Positions 32,806-41,745 are shown, counted from the stretch's first letter. The stretch: 51,729 nt of DNA from Anaerolineaceae bacterium (GCA_002699125.1 PABI01000132.1:1-51729), one strand, 5' to 3'. Notes: generated from the sequence alone by a model not told the origin. Made by a program: numbers and translations.

Positions 32806-34605
32806 TTACAAATTTGGCTCAGCCACGCGATCCGGTTCGGTAGCTTCCGCAAAAATATTGTTACGGATACCAAAGATATTTTGCGGGTCGTTGGCCTTTT
32901 TGATCTCTTTAATCAGCTCACTAGCTGCCGGGGAAATGGTGTGCTGCATAAAATCTTTACGAATCTTGCCCACGCCGTGATGGTGTGAGATGGACCCACC
33001 GGCTGCCATGATCGTTTCTCGCAGTGAATGTTCAATCTTGCTAAAAATTTCATCGGGATTCTCTACGCCCACAGTGGAAAAACCATGCGTGAAGTAAATG
33101 CAAACCCCAGTATGGTACAGCTGAGTGATACGGGGCGAGATGTACGGCCGTCCCGGCAGCCCATACTCCTCATGCTTCTTAAATACCTGCTCGGCCACCG
33201 CATCGAGCACCGCCTGTACCTTGTTCCAGGGCACCGTTGTCTCGTACGTTTCGCCAATGATGTGGAAATCCGTCAGGAAGTCGCGAATGTAAGCAATGGC
33301 ATAAGTGAGCATGTAACCCCGCTTGCCGTTGGTCTCGCCACCGGCAATGCCGCCATACTTCTTGGCCAGCCGGTTGATCAGTTTGGCTTGATAATCCACC
33401 TGTTCTTTCGTCCCTTCCATCACAATCGTGGCGGCAACCAATTCATTGGGATCAAATTTCTTCACCTTCAGCAGGAAGAATTTCTGGATTTCGCCCATGA
33501 TCGCTTCCATGCGCGTCGGCTCACCCTTCAGCGCTGAGCCAAAGCGGAATTGAATGTTGTCCAACAGGCGAATGCTGGCCGGTAACGTACCGGTCTGGGA
33601 AAGCTCATACAAAAATTCGGTACCAGCCTGAAAATTAGGGAACACCAGCGAACCATACTTCTTGGCTTCCGGCAGTTTGTGAATTCTGATCACGGCGCTG
33701 GTAATAATGCCCAGGTTGCCCTCACTGCCAAACGCCACCTGCTGCGGATCGATCCCCAGCGACTGGCGCGGCATTGCCGCCCCTTGCTCGATGACCCCGC
33801 TCGGCGTCACCAACGTCACGGTTTCTACGATGTCTTCGATGTTGCCGTAACGATTTTTCTTCATGCCGCTGGCATTGGTCGCAATCCAGCCACCTAGTGT
33901 AGACAGTTCCAGGCTGTCTGGCTCGTGGCCGCTGGTGTAGCCCACGCGCTCCAACCGCTCTTCCAAATCCTTGCCGGTAATGCCCGCCTGCACGCCCGCC
34001 CGAAAATTTTCATGGTCAATCCACAAAATCTTGTCCATGCGGCGCATATCGACCGAAACGATGGAGCGGTTCTCGTTTTGGGGCAGCTGCAAGGCACAGC
34101 TCACGCTGGTGCCGCCCCCATAAGGAACCAGGCACACATCATGCTGCTTGGCCAGTTCGATGATCGTTTCAACATCTTCCTGGCTTTCCGGGAAAATCAC
34201 CATATCCACCACACGGTCTAGTGCCCCATACAGCACTTTATACACTTCGTCAGCCGTCGTCTGGCCATGACTGCGAATCAACCGCTGCCGATCATCAACA
34301 GTATATTTCTCGGCAGACAGCTGCGCTTTAACGGCCTGATAAAAACCTTCATTTAACTTGGGTGGGGCAACGGGCTTGTTTTTGACCTCTGGTTTTAGAT
34401 TGTCAAAATCAATTTTAATGTCGAGCATTTCCTCGACGAAAGGTAAAAACTCATGCATAACGGTACCAGACAACGCATAACGGCTGCCAGTCACGGTGAC
34501 GGTTTTATCTGGATTTACCTTAAAGTAGGTATCGGTAAACCCCCATTTGTGATCGTAGCGAATATCCTCGCCACTTGATCCTTTATCAAGTGATTTATCT
34601 GCCAT
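32806..34605 (-). CDS. Alkyl-dihydroxyacetone-phosphate-synthase-like FAD enzyme
   Basis: A 599-residue FAD-binding oxidase-family (VAO/PCMH) protein. Visible are VPYGGGTSVSCAL (FAD pyrophosphate loop), GHEPDSLELSTLGGWIATNA, GSEGNLGIITSAVIRIHKLP and, near the C-terminus, ISHHHGVGKIRKDF, the three-His motif typical of alkyl-DHAP synthase, which swaps the acyl group of acyl-DHAP for a fatty alcohol to make the ether bond. Length is close to the eukaryotic enzyme without its targeting part. D-lactate or glycolate oxidases are less likely because of the HHH motif. It is downstream of thiolase and FadJ-type genes on the same strand, so the group handles fatty chains. The ribosome site is weak (ggaagagag). 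Confidence 0.83.
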   Translation of the reverse strand: MADKSLDKGSSGEDIRYDHKWGFTDTYFKVNPDKTVTVTGSRYALSGTVMHEFLPFVEEMLDIKIDFDNLKPEVKNKPVAPPKLNEGFYQAVKAQLSAEKYTVDDRQRLIRSHGQTTADEVYKVLYGALDRVVDMVIFPESQEDVETIIELAKQHDVCLVPYGGGTSVSCALQLPQNENRSIVSVDMRRMDKILWIDHENFRAGVQAGITGKDLEERLERVGYTSGHEPDSLELSTLGGWIATNASGMKKNRYGNIEDIVETVTLVTPSGVIEQGAAMPRQSLGIDPQQVAFGSEGNLGIITSAVIRIHKLPEAKKYGSLVFPNFQAGTEFLYELSQTGTLPASIRLLDNIQFRFGSALKGEPTRMEAIMGEIQKFFLLKVKKFDPNELVAATIVMEGTKEQVDYQAKLINRLAKKYGGIAGGETNGKRGYMLTYAIAYIRDFLTDFHIIGETYETTVPWNKVQAVLDAVAEQVFKKHEEYGLPGRPYISPRITQLYHTGVCIYFTHGFSTVGVENPDEIFSKIEHSLRETIMAAGGSISHHHGVGKIRKDFMQHTISPAASELIKEIKKANDPQNIFGIRNNIFAEATEPDRVAEPNL

Positions 34606-34648
34606 TGCTTTTCTCTCTTCCTAAATTTATTTGATTGCGGCATTTGTC

Positions 34649-34668
34649 ATTCCCGCGCAGGCGGGAAT
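34649..34668. repeat. Dispersed palindrome attcccgc-gcag-gcgggaat
   Basis: Perfect 8-bp arms with a 4-nt loop in the 140-bp gap between the FadJ-type gene and the flavoenzyme gene. The extended form tcattcccgcgcaggcggga is a very common dispersed unit in bacteria. A diverged copy lies at 39105-39149. Confidence 0.8.
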
Positions 34669-34745
34669 CCATCTTGCTTACACGGGTTACCACCACAATC
34701 CACCCTGCATTATCAATCAGATTACCGATCCTGGCAAAAGTAGGT

Positions 34746-36881
34746 TTAAAAGGCCCGACCGGCATCCTGCATTGCCAGCAGCTTGGCAGGGGGCGCAAAT
34801 CGCTCCCCAAATTTTTCTGCCAGCGCCTGGCTGCGCTGCACAAAGGCGGTCACACCATAATCGTTGATGTATTGCAGCGTGCCCCCCTTAAATGGGGCAA
34901 ATCCCCAGCCAAAAATCGAGCCAATGTTGGCATCGGCTACGCTGGTGGCCACATTTTCTTCCAGGCAGCGCACCGTTTCCAGCGCCTGAACAAACATCAA
35001 TCGTTCTATCATTTCTGTCTGGCACAGCGGTTCGCTCTGTGCCGGGAAAATCGTTCTAAGTTCCGGCCAGAGGTGCTTTTTTCCACTTTCTGGGTATTCA
35101 TAGAATCCTGCGCCATGGGCTTTGCCGTAACGGCCGTATTCCCCCGTCATCACATCCAGCACTGCATCTGAGGGATGACTTGGTATTTCTTTACCCTCCG
35201 CAGCCAGATCTTTGCGCGTCTGCTCCCGAATGTGCAGCATCAACCCCAGGCTCACTTCGTCGGCCAGGGCCAGCGGCCCCACCGGCATCCCTGCCTGCAA
35301 ACCGGCGGACTCTATGGCTCGCGGATGTTGTCCTTCGCCCAACATGGCCAAGCCTTCTTGCAAATAGGTGCCAAACACCCGCGACGTATAAAATCCCCGG
35401 CTGTCATTGACCACAATCGGCGTCTTGCCAATTTTGAGAACAAAGTCAAACGCTTTGGCCAGCGTCTCTTCGCTGGTTTCCGCGCCGGTAATAATCTCCA
35501 CCAGCTTCATCTTCTCCACCGGCGAGAAAAAGTGCAGGCCGATGAAATTTTGCGGCCGTTTCGATGCCTGCGCCAATCCGGTAATGGGTAAAGTAGACGT
35601 ATTGCTGGCGAAGACGGCCGTTTCCGCCAAAACTGCCTCCGCTTCCTGTGTCACTTTCGCTTTCAACTCCCGGTCTTCAAACACTGCTTCGATAATCAAA
35701 TCGCAGCCTGCCAGATCGGTAGCATCGGCCGTGGATTGAACGCGAGCCAGCGTTTCGTCCCGCTGCGTTTTGCTGAGCTTGCCTTTGGCTACACGCCCAT
35801 CCAACAAGGCAGCAATTTTGGCTTTGCCGGCTTCGGCCTGCTCCAGGGTGACATCTTTGAGGACGACTTCTTTGCCGGAAACGGCCGTCACATACCCAAT
35901 GCCATGCCCCATCATCCCCGCACCCAGCACGCCAACCTTTTTTATTGTCTGCGGCGGCACCGTCTGGGGGCGGCTGGCTCCGGCGTTAAGCTGGTTTAAT
36001 TGGAACCAAAAGGCGTTGATCATGTTTTTAGCCACCTGACCAGTCGCTAATTGGGCAAAATAACGCGATTCAATCCGGCTGGCGGTGGCAAAATCGACCT
36101 GCGTCCCTTCCACCATCGCGCTCAAAATCGCTTCCGGCGCGGGATAGTTGCCATAGGTCCGCTTCTTCAGCATGGCCGGGGCAACGGACAGCATTTGCGC
36201 CACGCGCGGGCTGCGCGGATCGCCGCCGGGGATGCGGTAGCCGGGTTTGTCCCACGGTTGGGCCGCTTCAGGATTGGCTACAATCCAGGCGCGGGCCTGG
36301 GCCAGCAAATCGGCCGTATCCTTTGCCAGAGCATCAACCAGACCTGCTTTTTGTGCGGCCGTTGGGTCCAACTGTGTGCCTTCTGTCAACAATGGAAAAG
36401 CCGCCTGCAAGCCAATCATGCGCGGCAAGCGGGTGACGCCACCGCCGCCCGGCAGCAGTCCCAGCGTCACTTCGGGGAAACCTAGCTTGATACGGCCGTC
36501 ATTCAACACAATCCGATAGTGACAAGCCAGTGCCAGCTCCAGACCACCGCCCAGCGCCGTTCCGTTAATCGCCGCCACCACCGGCACCCCCAGCGTTTCC
36601 AGCGCGCGAAATTCCGCCTTGAGCATCTCAGAGCTTTTGAATACCTCGGCAGCATCCGTGACGGCATACAGCCACTCCAGGTCACCGCCGGCCATAAACG
36701 TTTTCTTGGCCGAGGTCACAATCACGCCCGCCAGGTCCGTTTTCGCCTGCAAGCGCTCCAGCATCGCCGCCAGCGACACGCCAAACTCGGCATTTATCAC
36801 GTTGGCCGACCGCCCCGGCTGGTCCAGCGTCAATGTCACAATATGCTGTTCATCTTTTGCGTAATGAATTGCCATCTCCAC
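34746..36881 (-). CDS. FadJ/FadB-type enoyl-CoA hydratase / 3-hydroxyacyl-CoA dehydrogenase
   Basis: A 711-residue bifunctional beta-oxidation enzyme. Residues 1-190 form the enoyl-CoA hydratase (NGTALGGGLELALACHYRI for the oxyanion hole, FPEVTLGLLPGGGG with the catalytic Glu). From about 310 the hydroxyacyl dehydrogenase begins with the NAD loop VGVLGAGMMGHGIGY, then ASNTSTLPITGLA and FIGLHFFSPVEKMKLVEI with the catalytic His. Residues 500-711 are the C-terminal dimerisation part. It hydrates enoyl-CoA and oxidises the 3-hydroxyacyl-CoA with NAD+, giving the substrate for the thiolase encoded upstream. Both are on the minus strand, separated by 178 bp with repeats. Four octamers are present. 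Confidence 0.93.
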   Translation of the reverse strand: MEMAIHYAKDEQHIVTLTLDQPGRSANVINAEFGVSLAAMLERLQAKTDLAGVIVTSAKKTFMAGGDLEWLYAVTDAAEVFKSSEMLKAEFRALETLGVPVVAAINGTALGGGLELALACHYRIVLNDGRIKLGFPEVTLGLLPGGGGVTRLPRMIGLQAAFPLLTEGTQLDPTAAQKAGLVDALAKDTADLLAQARAWIVANPEAAQPWDKPGYRIPGGDPRSPRVAQMLSVAPAMLKKRTYGNYPAPEAILSAMVEGTQVDFATASRIESRYFAQLATGQVAKNMINAFWFQLNQLNAGASRPQTVPPQTIKKVGVLGAGMMGHGIGYVTAVSGKEVVLKDVTLEQAEAGKAKIAALLDGRVAKGKLSKTQRDETLARVQSTADATDLAGCDLIIEAVFEDRELKAKVTQEAEAVLAETAVFASNTSTLPITGLAQASKRPQNFIGLHFFSPVEKMKLVEIITGAETSEETLAKAFDFVLKIGKTPIVVNDSRGFYTSRVFGTYLQEGLAMLGEGQHPRAIESAGLQAGMPVGPLALADEVSLGLMLHIREQTRKDLAAEGKEIPSHPSDAVLDVMTGEYGRYGKAHGAGFYEYPESGKKHLWPELRTIFPAQSEPLCQTEMIERLMFVQALETVRCLEENVATSVADANIGSIFGWGFAPFKGGTLQYINDYGVTAFVQRSQALAEKFGERFAPPAKLLAMQDAGRAF

Positions 36882-36898
36882 ACCCTCAACTCACCGTT

Positions 36899-36960
36899 GG
36901 CAGGACTGGCAGTCCTGCCTCTAAGTGTTCTAAATTGCAAATGCCAGGACTGCCAGTCCT
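36899..36960. repeat. Paired 15-bp palindromes (BIME-like), copy 1
   Basis: aggactggcagtcct (36902-36916) and its reverse complement aggactgccagtcct (36946-36960), start to start 44 bp. The first is extended by ggc/gcc on either side. A second pair with the same order and almost the same spacing lies at 41854-41914. Confidence 0.8.
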
Positions 36961-36981
36961 AAACTTAATTCTCCTCAATTA

Positions 36982-37047
36982 AGATGAGGAGTGAGCATCC
37001 TCAGATGCGAACGGTTAGAGCAAAACCCTCTCCTCATCTGAGGATGC
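36982..37047. other. Alternative hairpins downstream of the thiolase gene
   Basis: Two stems compete: agatgagga (36982-36990) with tcctcatct (37031-37039), and gcatcctcagatg (36995-37007) with catctgaggatgc (37035-37047). The arms share bases 37035-37039, so only one can form. Located between the thiolase and the FadJ-type gene, they may tune read-through. No T tract is seen. Confidence 0.4.
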
Positions 37048-37059
37048 AGACTTTGCCGC

Positions 37060-38271
37060 TTAAACACGCTCAATAACGGTGGCAATACCCATGCCGCCAC
37101 CAACACACAGCGTAATCAGCGCCGTAGCCAGGTCAGTTCGCTCCAGTTCGTCCAGCACAGTACCCAACAGCATTGCCCCCGTCGCCCCCAGCGGATGCCC
37201 CATCGCAATCGCCCCGCCGTTGACGTTCACATTTTCTGCGCCTTCAATACCCATGTCGCGCATAAAGCGCAGCACGACGGCCGCAAACGCCTCGTTCACC
37301 TCAAACAGATCAATATCTTTCACGTCCATCCCCGCCAGCTTAAGCGCCTTCTTGGAAGCCGGTCCCGGCCCGATGAGCATGATTGTCGGCTCGGTGCCCA
37401 CCAAAGCAGCGGAACGAATGCGGGCGCGCGGCTTCAGCCCCAGCGCTGCCCCCTTCTCTTTGGAGCCAATCAGCACCAGGGCCGCCCCATCGACAATGCC
37501 GGAGGAGTTGCCCGCCGTGTGCACGTGGTTGATCTGCTCAACCTCGGTGTACACCTGCTGCGCCAGGGCATCGAACCCCATCTCGCCAATAGCGGCAAAG
37601 GCTGGGCTAAGCTTGCCCAGTCCGGCCATCGTTGAATCGGGGCGAATGTGTTCATCTTTTGCCAGAATGGGTAAGTAATTTTGGTCTTTTACAGGCACGA
37701 CGGATTTCTGAAAGTAGCCATGTTCCCAGGCGTAAGCCGCCCGCTGCTGGGAACGCAGGGCAAAGGCATCCACATCTTCCCGCCGGAACCCTTCCATCGT
37801 GGCAATGAGATCGGCCCCGATGCCCTGGGGCACAAAGTTGATTTTGCTGCTCACTTTGGGGTCCAGCATCATCGCCCCGCCGTCGGAGCCCATGGGCAGG
37901 CGGGACATCGACTCAACGCCCCCGGCTACGACCAGCTCTTCCCAGCCGGAGCGCACCTTCATCGCCGCCATGTTGACGGCTTCTAGGCCAGAGGCGCAAA
38001 AGCGGTTGAGCTGCACACCGGGTACATCCACATCCCAATCGGCGTAGAGAACGGCCGTCCTTGCAATATCCGCCCCCTGATCTCCAATCGGTGTCACGCA
38101 GCCCAGCACCACATCATCCACCTGCGACGTATCCAGATCGTGCCGCTGCTGCATTTCGCGCATCAACGTGGCCAGCAGTTCTACCGGCGGCACCTCGTGC
38201 AAAGACCCATTCTGCTTGCCCCGCCCGCGCGGCGTGCGAATCGCTTCAAAAATGTACGCTTCCTCACTCAT
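37060..38271 (-). CDS. Acetyl-CoA acyltransferase (thiolase)
   Basis: A 403-residue degradative-type thiolase that splits 3-ketoacyl-CoA to acetyl-CoA and a shortened acyl-CoA. Active-site parts are NRFCASGLEAVNMAAM (nucleophile Cys92), VNEAFAAVVLRFM, NVNGGAIAMGHPLGATGA (His) and TLCVGGGMGIATVIERV (second Cys). Length and order are normal. It precedes the FadJ-type gene on the minus strand, giving the usual beta-oxidation pair, although no acyl-CoA dehydrogenase or ligase is in the window. It begins at an ATG with the upstream ggagctgggt. One octamer lies at 38051, read as TAV. Confidence 0.94.
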   Translation of the reverse strand: MSEEAYIFEAIRTPRGRGKQNGSLHEVPPVELLATLMREMQQRHDLDTSQVDDVVLGCVTPIGDQGADIARTAVLYADWDVDVPGVQLNRFCASGLEAVNMAAMKVRSGWEELVVAGGVESMSRLPMGSDGGAMMLDPKVSSKINFVPQGIGADLIATMEGFRREDVDAFALRSQQRAAYAWEHGYFQKSVVPVKDQNYLPILAKDEHIRPDSTMAGLGKLSPAFAAIGEMGFDALAQQVYTEVEQINHVHTAGNSSGIVDGAALVLIGSKEKGAALGLKPRARIRSAALVGTEPTIMLIGPGPASKKALKLAGMDVKDIDLFEVNEAFAAVVLRFMRDMGIEGAENVNVNGGAIAMGHPLGATGAMLLGTVLDELERTDLATALITLCVGGGMGIATVIERV

Positions 38272-38293
38272 ACCCAGCTCCTCTGATTTTTAT

Positions 38294-38398
38294 CCACAGA
38301 TTAACGCAGATTTTCGCAGATTAAAAACCAAAAAATCTGCGCACGCAATCTGCGTCAATCCTTCGGCAAGCTCAGGACAAGTCTGCGAAATCTGCGGA
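38294..38398. repeat. Block of aatctgcg/cgcagatt dispersed repeats
   Basis: Alternating cacagattaacgcagatttt and aaatctgcg units in both orientations form an imperfect long hairpin, interrupted by ccttcggcaagctcaggaca, a member of the same ctgag/tcgaagg family as the 9-kb palindromes. It lies between the divergent thiolase and nitroreductase genes. A short relative is at 28970-29000. Confidence 0.75.
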
Positions 38399-38464
38399 TT
38401 TTTCCCCGCCCATTCTACAATGCCGCGAATGTTGTTCCAAAAAGATTTGGCTATACTCCCCACC

Positions 38465-39085
38465 ATGATAAACGAACGTTTAACCGAGTTTGTGAAGCTG
38501 GCGCACGGCCGTCGCGCTATTCGCCGCTATTTAGACCGGCCCGTGCCGCCAGATTTGTTGAATCAACTGCTGGAAATTGCAACCTGGGCCCCCTCGGCCC
38601 ACAACCGGCAGCCGTGGCGCTTTGCCGTGCTGGAAGCCCCGGCCAGCAAAGAAAAACTGGCACGAGCCATGGGTCAGCGCCTGCGCGCCGACCGCACCGC
38701 CGACGGCGATCCGCACGAGGCCATTGAGCAGGACGTGGCCCGCTCCTTTGCCCGCATCACCGGCGCACCGGTACTCATTGTGGTGTGCCTGAGCCTGGCC
38801 GATATGGACAGCTACCCCGACGCTCGACGCAGCCAGGCCGAGCGCACGATGACGGTACAGAGTGTAGCCATGTCCGCGCAAACCCTGTGGCTGGCCGCCC
38901 ACGCCGCCGGGCTGGGCACCTGCTGGCTCTGCGCCCCGCTTTTTGTGCCGGAACTGGTGCAGCAAACGCTGGCCCTGCCCCCAGATTGGGAACCGCAGGG
39001 CCTGCTCACCCTGGGCTGGCCTGCCGAAGAAAAAGAAAAAACGCGCGCCCCCTGGCTTACGCGGGTGCAGTTTTTAGATCGATGA
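38465..39085 (+). CDS. Nitroreductase-family flavoprotein
   Basis: A 206-residue nitroreductase-fold enzyme. Family marks are RRAIRRYLDRPVPPDLL (FMN phosphate binding), ATWAPSAHNRQPWRFAV, and LGTCWLCAPLF with LPPDWEPQGLLTLGWP near the end. This variant is close to the domain joined to F420-0 gamma-glutamyl ligase (FbiB C-terminal part) and to malonic-semialdehyde-reductase-like proteins. The reading frame stays open upstream through the repeat block, but the ATG at 38465 matches where homology begins. It lies 7 bp after TATACT (38452-38457) without a ribosome site, suggesting a leaderless message. A CofC-like F420 gene occurs 7 kb downstream, so an F420 link is possible but not shown. Confidence 0.82.
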   Translation: MINERLTEFVKLAHGRRAIRRYLDRPVPPDLLNQLLEIATWAPSAHNRQPWRFAVLEAPASKEKLARAMGQRLRADRTADGDPHEAIEQDVARSFARITGAPVLIVVCLSLADMDSYPDARRSQAERTMTVQSVAMSAQTLWLAAHAAGLGTCWLCAPLFVPELVQQTLALPPDWEPQGLLTLGWPAEEKEKTRAPWLTRVQFLDR

Positions 39086-39104
39086 ATGTGCAAAATGTCA
39101 TTAG

Positions 39105-39149
39105 CATTCCCGCACAGTGCCTGCCCCCGCGAAGGCGTGGGGCGGGAAT
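39105..39149. repeat. Diverged copy of the attcccgc palindrome
   Basis: cattcccgc (39105-39113) and gcgggaat (39142-39149) enclose a second stem (tgcccccgc with gcgtgggg). Placed just after the nitroreductase stop, so it may also end that transcript. Confidence 0.6.
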
Positions 39150-39210
39150 CCAGGCTGGTAAAGGTCATGGATGCCCATCTTCATGAGCATGACACATGTG
39201 GTTTGCGCGG

Positions 39211-39396
39211 CTACGAGTTGGCTTCTATTTCTCGCAGCAAAGCCGCCAAATTACCGCGGACAATGTTGGTGCTGGGGTGATTCGTGCCTAACATTGCTTC
39301 AATAATAACCAAGGCACGTTCCATGTACGCAGATGCCGCTTCATAATCTCCGGTTGCTACCAGCACTAGGCCAATGTTATTTAGTGTAGTTGCTAC
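39211..39396 (-). pseudogene. Cut-off C-terminal TPR tail of the EAD-NB-ARC gene
   Basis: Directly after the in-frame TGA, the same frame continues for 61 codons as VATTLNNIGLVLVATGDYEA then a second half repeat (AYMERALVIIEAMLGTNHPS) and NLAALLREIEANS with a stop at 39211. These are one and a half further tetratricopeptide repeats of the 42-residue type used upstream. No start codon with a ribosome site precedes them. The tail is therefore the former end of the gene. Confidence 0.75.
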
Positions 39397-41745
39397 TCAG
39401 GGGTGATTCTTCCCAAAGGCTTCTTCATAAATTTTGAGGGCACGGAAGTACATTGGTAAAGAGACTTCATAATCCCCGACAAGTCGCAACAATTCAGCCA
39501 AATCATTCAAAGTGGTTGCTGTAACAGGATGGTTGGGTCCAAGTACATTTTCCTTGATTTTGAGGGCACGCTTATAAAGCGGCAGTGCAGCCTCGTACTT
39601 TCCAGCCGCTTGCAGCAACTTTCCAAGATTATTGAGCAGGATTGCCACATCGGGATGGTTGGACCCAAGTGACTTTTTATTAATTGCCAAGGAGCGTTCC
39701 AGATTCCGCCGTGCCGCCTCGTACTCTCCAACATCTTGCTGCAGCAATCCTAAATTGTTAAGGTCCCTGGCTACATTGGGATGGTCTGGACCCAAAACTT
39801 TTTCCGAAATATCGAGGGCACGTTCCAGGTATGACCGTGCAGCCTCGTACTCTCCCACTTCATGCAATAGCCGTCCCAAATTATTGTAGCCTGTAGCAAT
39901 TCGGGGGTAATCTTGCTCTGGTGTTTTCTCCCAAATGGACAGGGCGCGTTCCATATATGACCGTGCCGCCTCGTACTCTCCCTTATCTTGCATCAACTGC
40001 CCCAGATTATTGAGGTCTCGGGCTACAGCTGGATGGTCGGGGCCAAGCGCTTTTTCATCAATCGCCAAGGCACGCTCCATGTACGGCCGTGCCGCCTCGT
40101 ACTCACCCAAGTTCTTAAATACGTTCCCGAGATTATTGAGACTTATGGCCGTAACCGCATGCCCTGACCCATATTCTTCTTCTCGAATGGCCAAAGCCCG
40201 TTCATAATTCGCTTTCACAGATAAATATTGGCCGCGATTTTCCAGAAATTGACCAGTATGATTCAAAAGGGTAGCCAGTGTGGTACGCGCCGCACTTCGT
40301 TCATCAGCATGTTGCATCACAGTAATCGCATGGGGTAGCAGTTTACTGCTTACTTCCCAAGTTATCATATCACGTTGGCTATAGGGAAATGCCTCTTTCA
40401 ACAGCAAGAGAGCCAATTCAATCCAGGTTTGGGCAATTTCTGGGGACATCTGGTCACGGGCTATTGTTTGTACCAGGCGATGCAAGGAAATGGTGTTACC
40501 GTCCCGCGTCAGTAGGGAGTAGCGGCGTAGGGCGGCAATCGCTTTGTCCAGCTTCATGTTGCTGTCTGCCAGTTCCAACAGCTCCTCAGGTATTGCGACA
40601 TCGTCTGGTGGCGTTTCGCTCCAAGCCTTGGCAGTTTTAGTAATCAAGCTGAGCGGTATCTCATCCGGGGCCAAAAAGCAGCACAGGTTTAGCAGCGCCG
40701 CCGCACCGGGGGTTTGGCGTGCCTGTGCAAAGGCCAGTTCCCAGGTGGTGGTAATCGTCTTTTCGTCATAGTCGGCCGGCGGGGTTGTGTCGGCCCACAG
40801 TTCCTCCCGCTCGTTTTCAAAATAATCGGCATAGTCGGCCAGGGAGCAGCCCGTTTCCTCCACGTAGGCGCGGGCGTGCTCCAGCGCCAGCGGCAAATTG
40901 CCCAGCAGATGGGCCAATTTCCGGGCCTTTTCACTTTGCGGGTGGGCAGCAATTTCATGGCTTGTCATGGTAGGCTGCCCCAGCAAAAAGGCCACCGCTT
41001 CGGCGTCGCTAAAGTGGGTTAAGTTTAACGTTTGGGCCAGGCCGCCCCAGTTGGGGTTGCGCGAGGTGATGAGGCAGGCACCGTGGCCCAGTTTGGGCAA
41101 AAATTGGCGCAGTTCATTCGGCTGAATCGCGTCGGCGTTGTCATACACCAGCAGCCAATGTTTGTTGGTGGTGTGCAGCCAGTTGAGCGCCAGTTGGTGC
41201 AGTGTGGGCTGGTCGGTGACGCTGCGGCGGGCCAGTCCCAGCCGATAGGCCAGTTCAGCCAGCGTCGTGCCCAGCGTCGTCACGTCATCGGCCCGCAGCC
41301 ACTGAATCATGTCGTACTCGTCCAGGTGGCGGTAGCAGTAAGCCAGGGCCAGTTGCGTTTTGCCCACGCCGCCCAACCCAGCTACCGCTTGGGTTACGGC
41401 CACCGGTTCATCCCGATTCAGGGCGTTGTACAGTTGGGTCAGCCATTCTTCACGGCCGGTAAACAGTTCGTTTTTGCGGTAGGGAATGTGGTGCGGCGGC
41501 AGCAGAGCCACAATGTCGGCCACGTTGGGGCGGGCTGCCTTCACCAGGGCCATCAGGACAGAAATTCGGCCTTTGCGGGCTGCCCAGGCCACTAATTCAC
41601 GGGCATTGGCTGCTTTGCCCCGCCCGCCCAAATCATCGTATTCGACGCCAAGATCAGAACAAAGCGTGCGCAGCTCCTCTTCATCGAAATGTTCTTTTAT
41701 TTGTCGGCGCAGTTGGGTTAATTGCTGGTTGTCGGTTTCTGACAC
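39397..41745 (-). CDS. EAD-NB-ARC-TPR protein (NLR-like), truncated by a TGA
   Basis: A 782-residue STAND protein. Residues 1-75 look like an effector-associated domain (EAD), a small helical, death-fold-like adaptor (LRRQIKEHFDEEELRTLCSD; a GGRGKAANARELVAWAARKG block). NB-ARC follows from about 88 (YRKNELFTGREEWLTQLY; Walker A GLGGVGKTQLAL; Walker B HWLLVYDNADAIQ; VLITSRNP-like sensor; GNLPLALEHARAYV). From about 480 there are seven or more 42-residue TPRs (YEAARPYMERALAIDEKALG). EADs recruit partner effectors in predicted anti-phage or conflict systems; no matching effector gene is nearby. The TGA at 39397-39399 is followed by in-frame repeat sequence, so the chain is about 61 residues short of the original. 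Confidence 0.85.
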   Translation of the reverse strand: MSETDNQQLTQLRRQIKEHFDEEELRTLCSDLGVEYDDLGGRGKAANARELVAWAARKGRISVLMALVKAARPNVADIVALLPPHHIPYRKNELFTGREEWLTQLYNALNRDEPVAVTQAVAGLGGVGKTQLALAYCYRHLDEYDMIQWLRADDVTTLGTTLAELAYRLGLARRSVTDQPTLHQLALNWLHTTNKHWLLVYDNADAIQPNELRQFLPKLGHGACLITSRNPNWGGLAQTLNLTHFSDAEAVAFLLGQPTMTSHEIAAHPQSEKARKLAHLLGNLPLALEHARAYVEETGCSLADYADYFENEREELWADTTPPADYDEKTITTTWELAFAQARQTPGAAALLNLCCFLAPDEIPLSLITKTAKAWSETPPDDVAIPEELLELADSNMKLDKAIAALRRYSLLTRDGNTISLHRLVQTIARDQMSPEIAQTWIELALLLLKEAFPYSQRDMITWEVSSKLLPHAITVMQHADERSAARTTLATLLNHTGQFLENRGQYLSVKANYERALAIREEEYGSGHAVTAISLNNLGNVFKNLGEYEAARPYMERALAIDEKALGPDHPAVARDLNNLGQLMQDKGEYEAARSYMERALSIWEKTPEQDYPRIATGYNNLGRLLHEVGEYEAARSYLERALDISEKVLGPDHPNVARDLNNLGLLQQDVGEYEAARRNLERSLAINKKSLGSNHPDVAILLNNLGKLLQAAGKYEAALPLYKRALKIKENVLGPNHPVTATTLNDLAELLRLVGDYEVSLPMYFRALKIYEEAFGKNHP

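Noticed and set aside
38168..38464. N-terminal extension of the nitroreductase
   Set aside because: The upstream frame runs through the thiolase start region and dispersed repeats; homology begins at the ATG at 38465.
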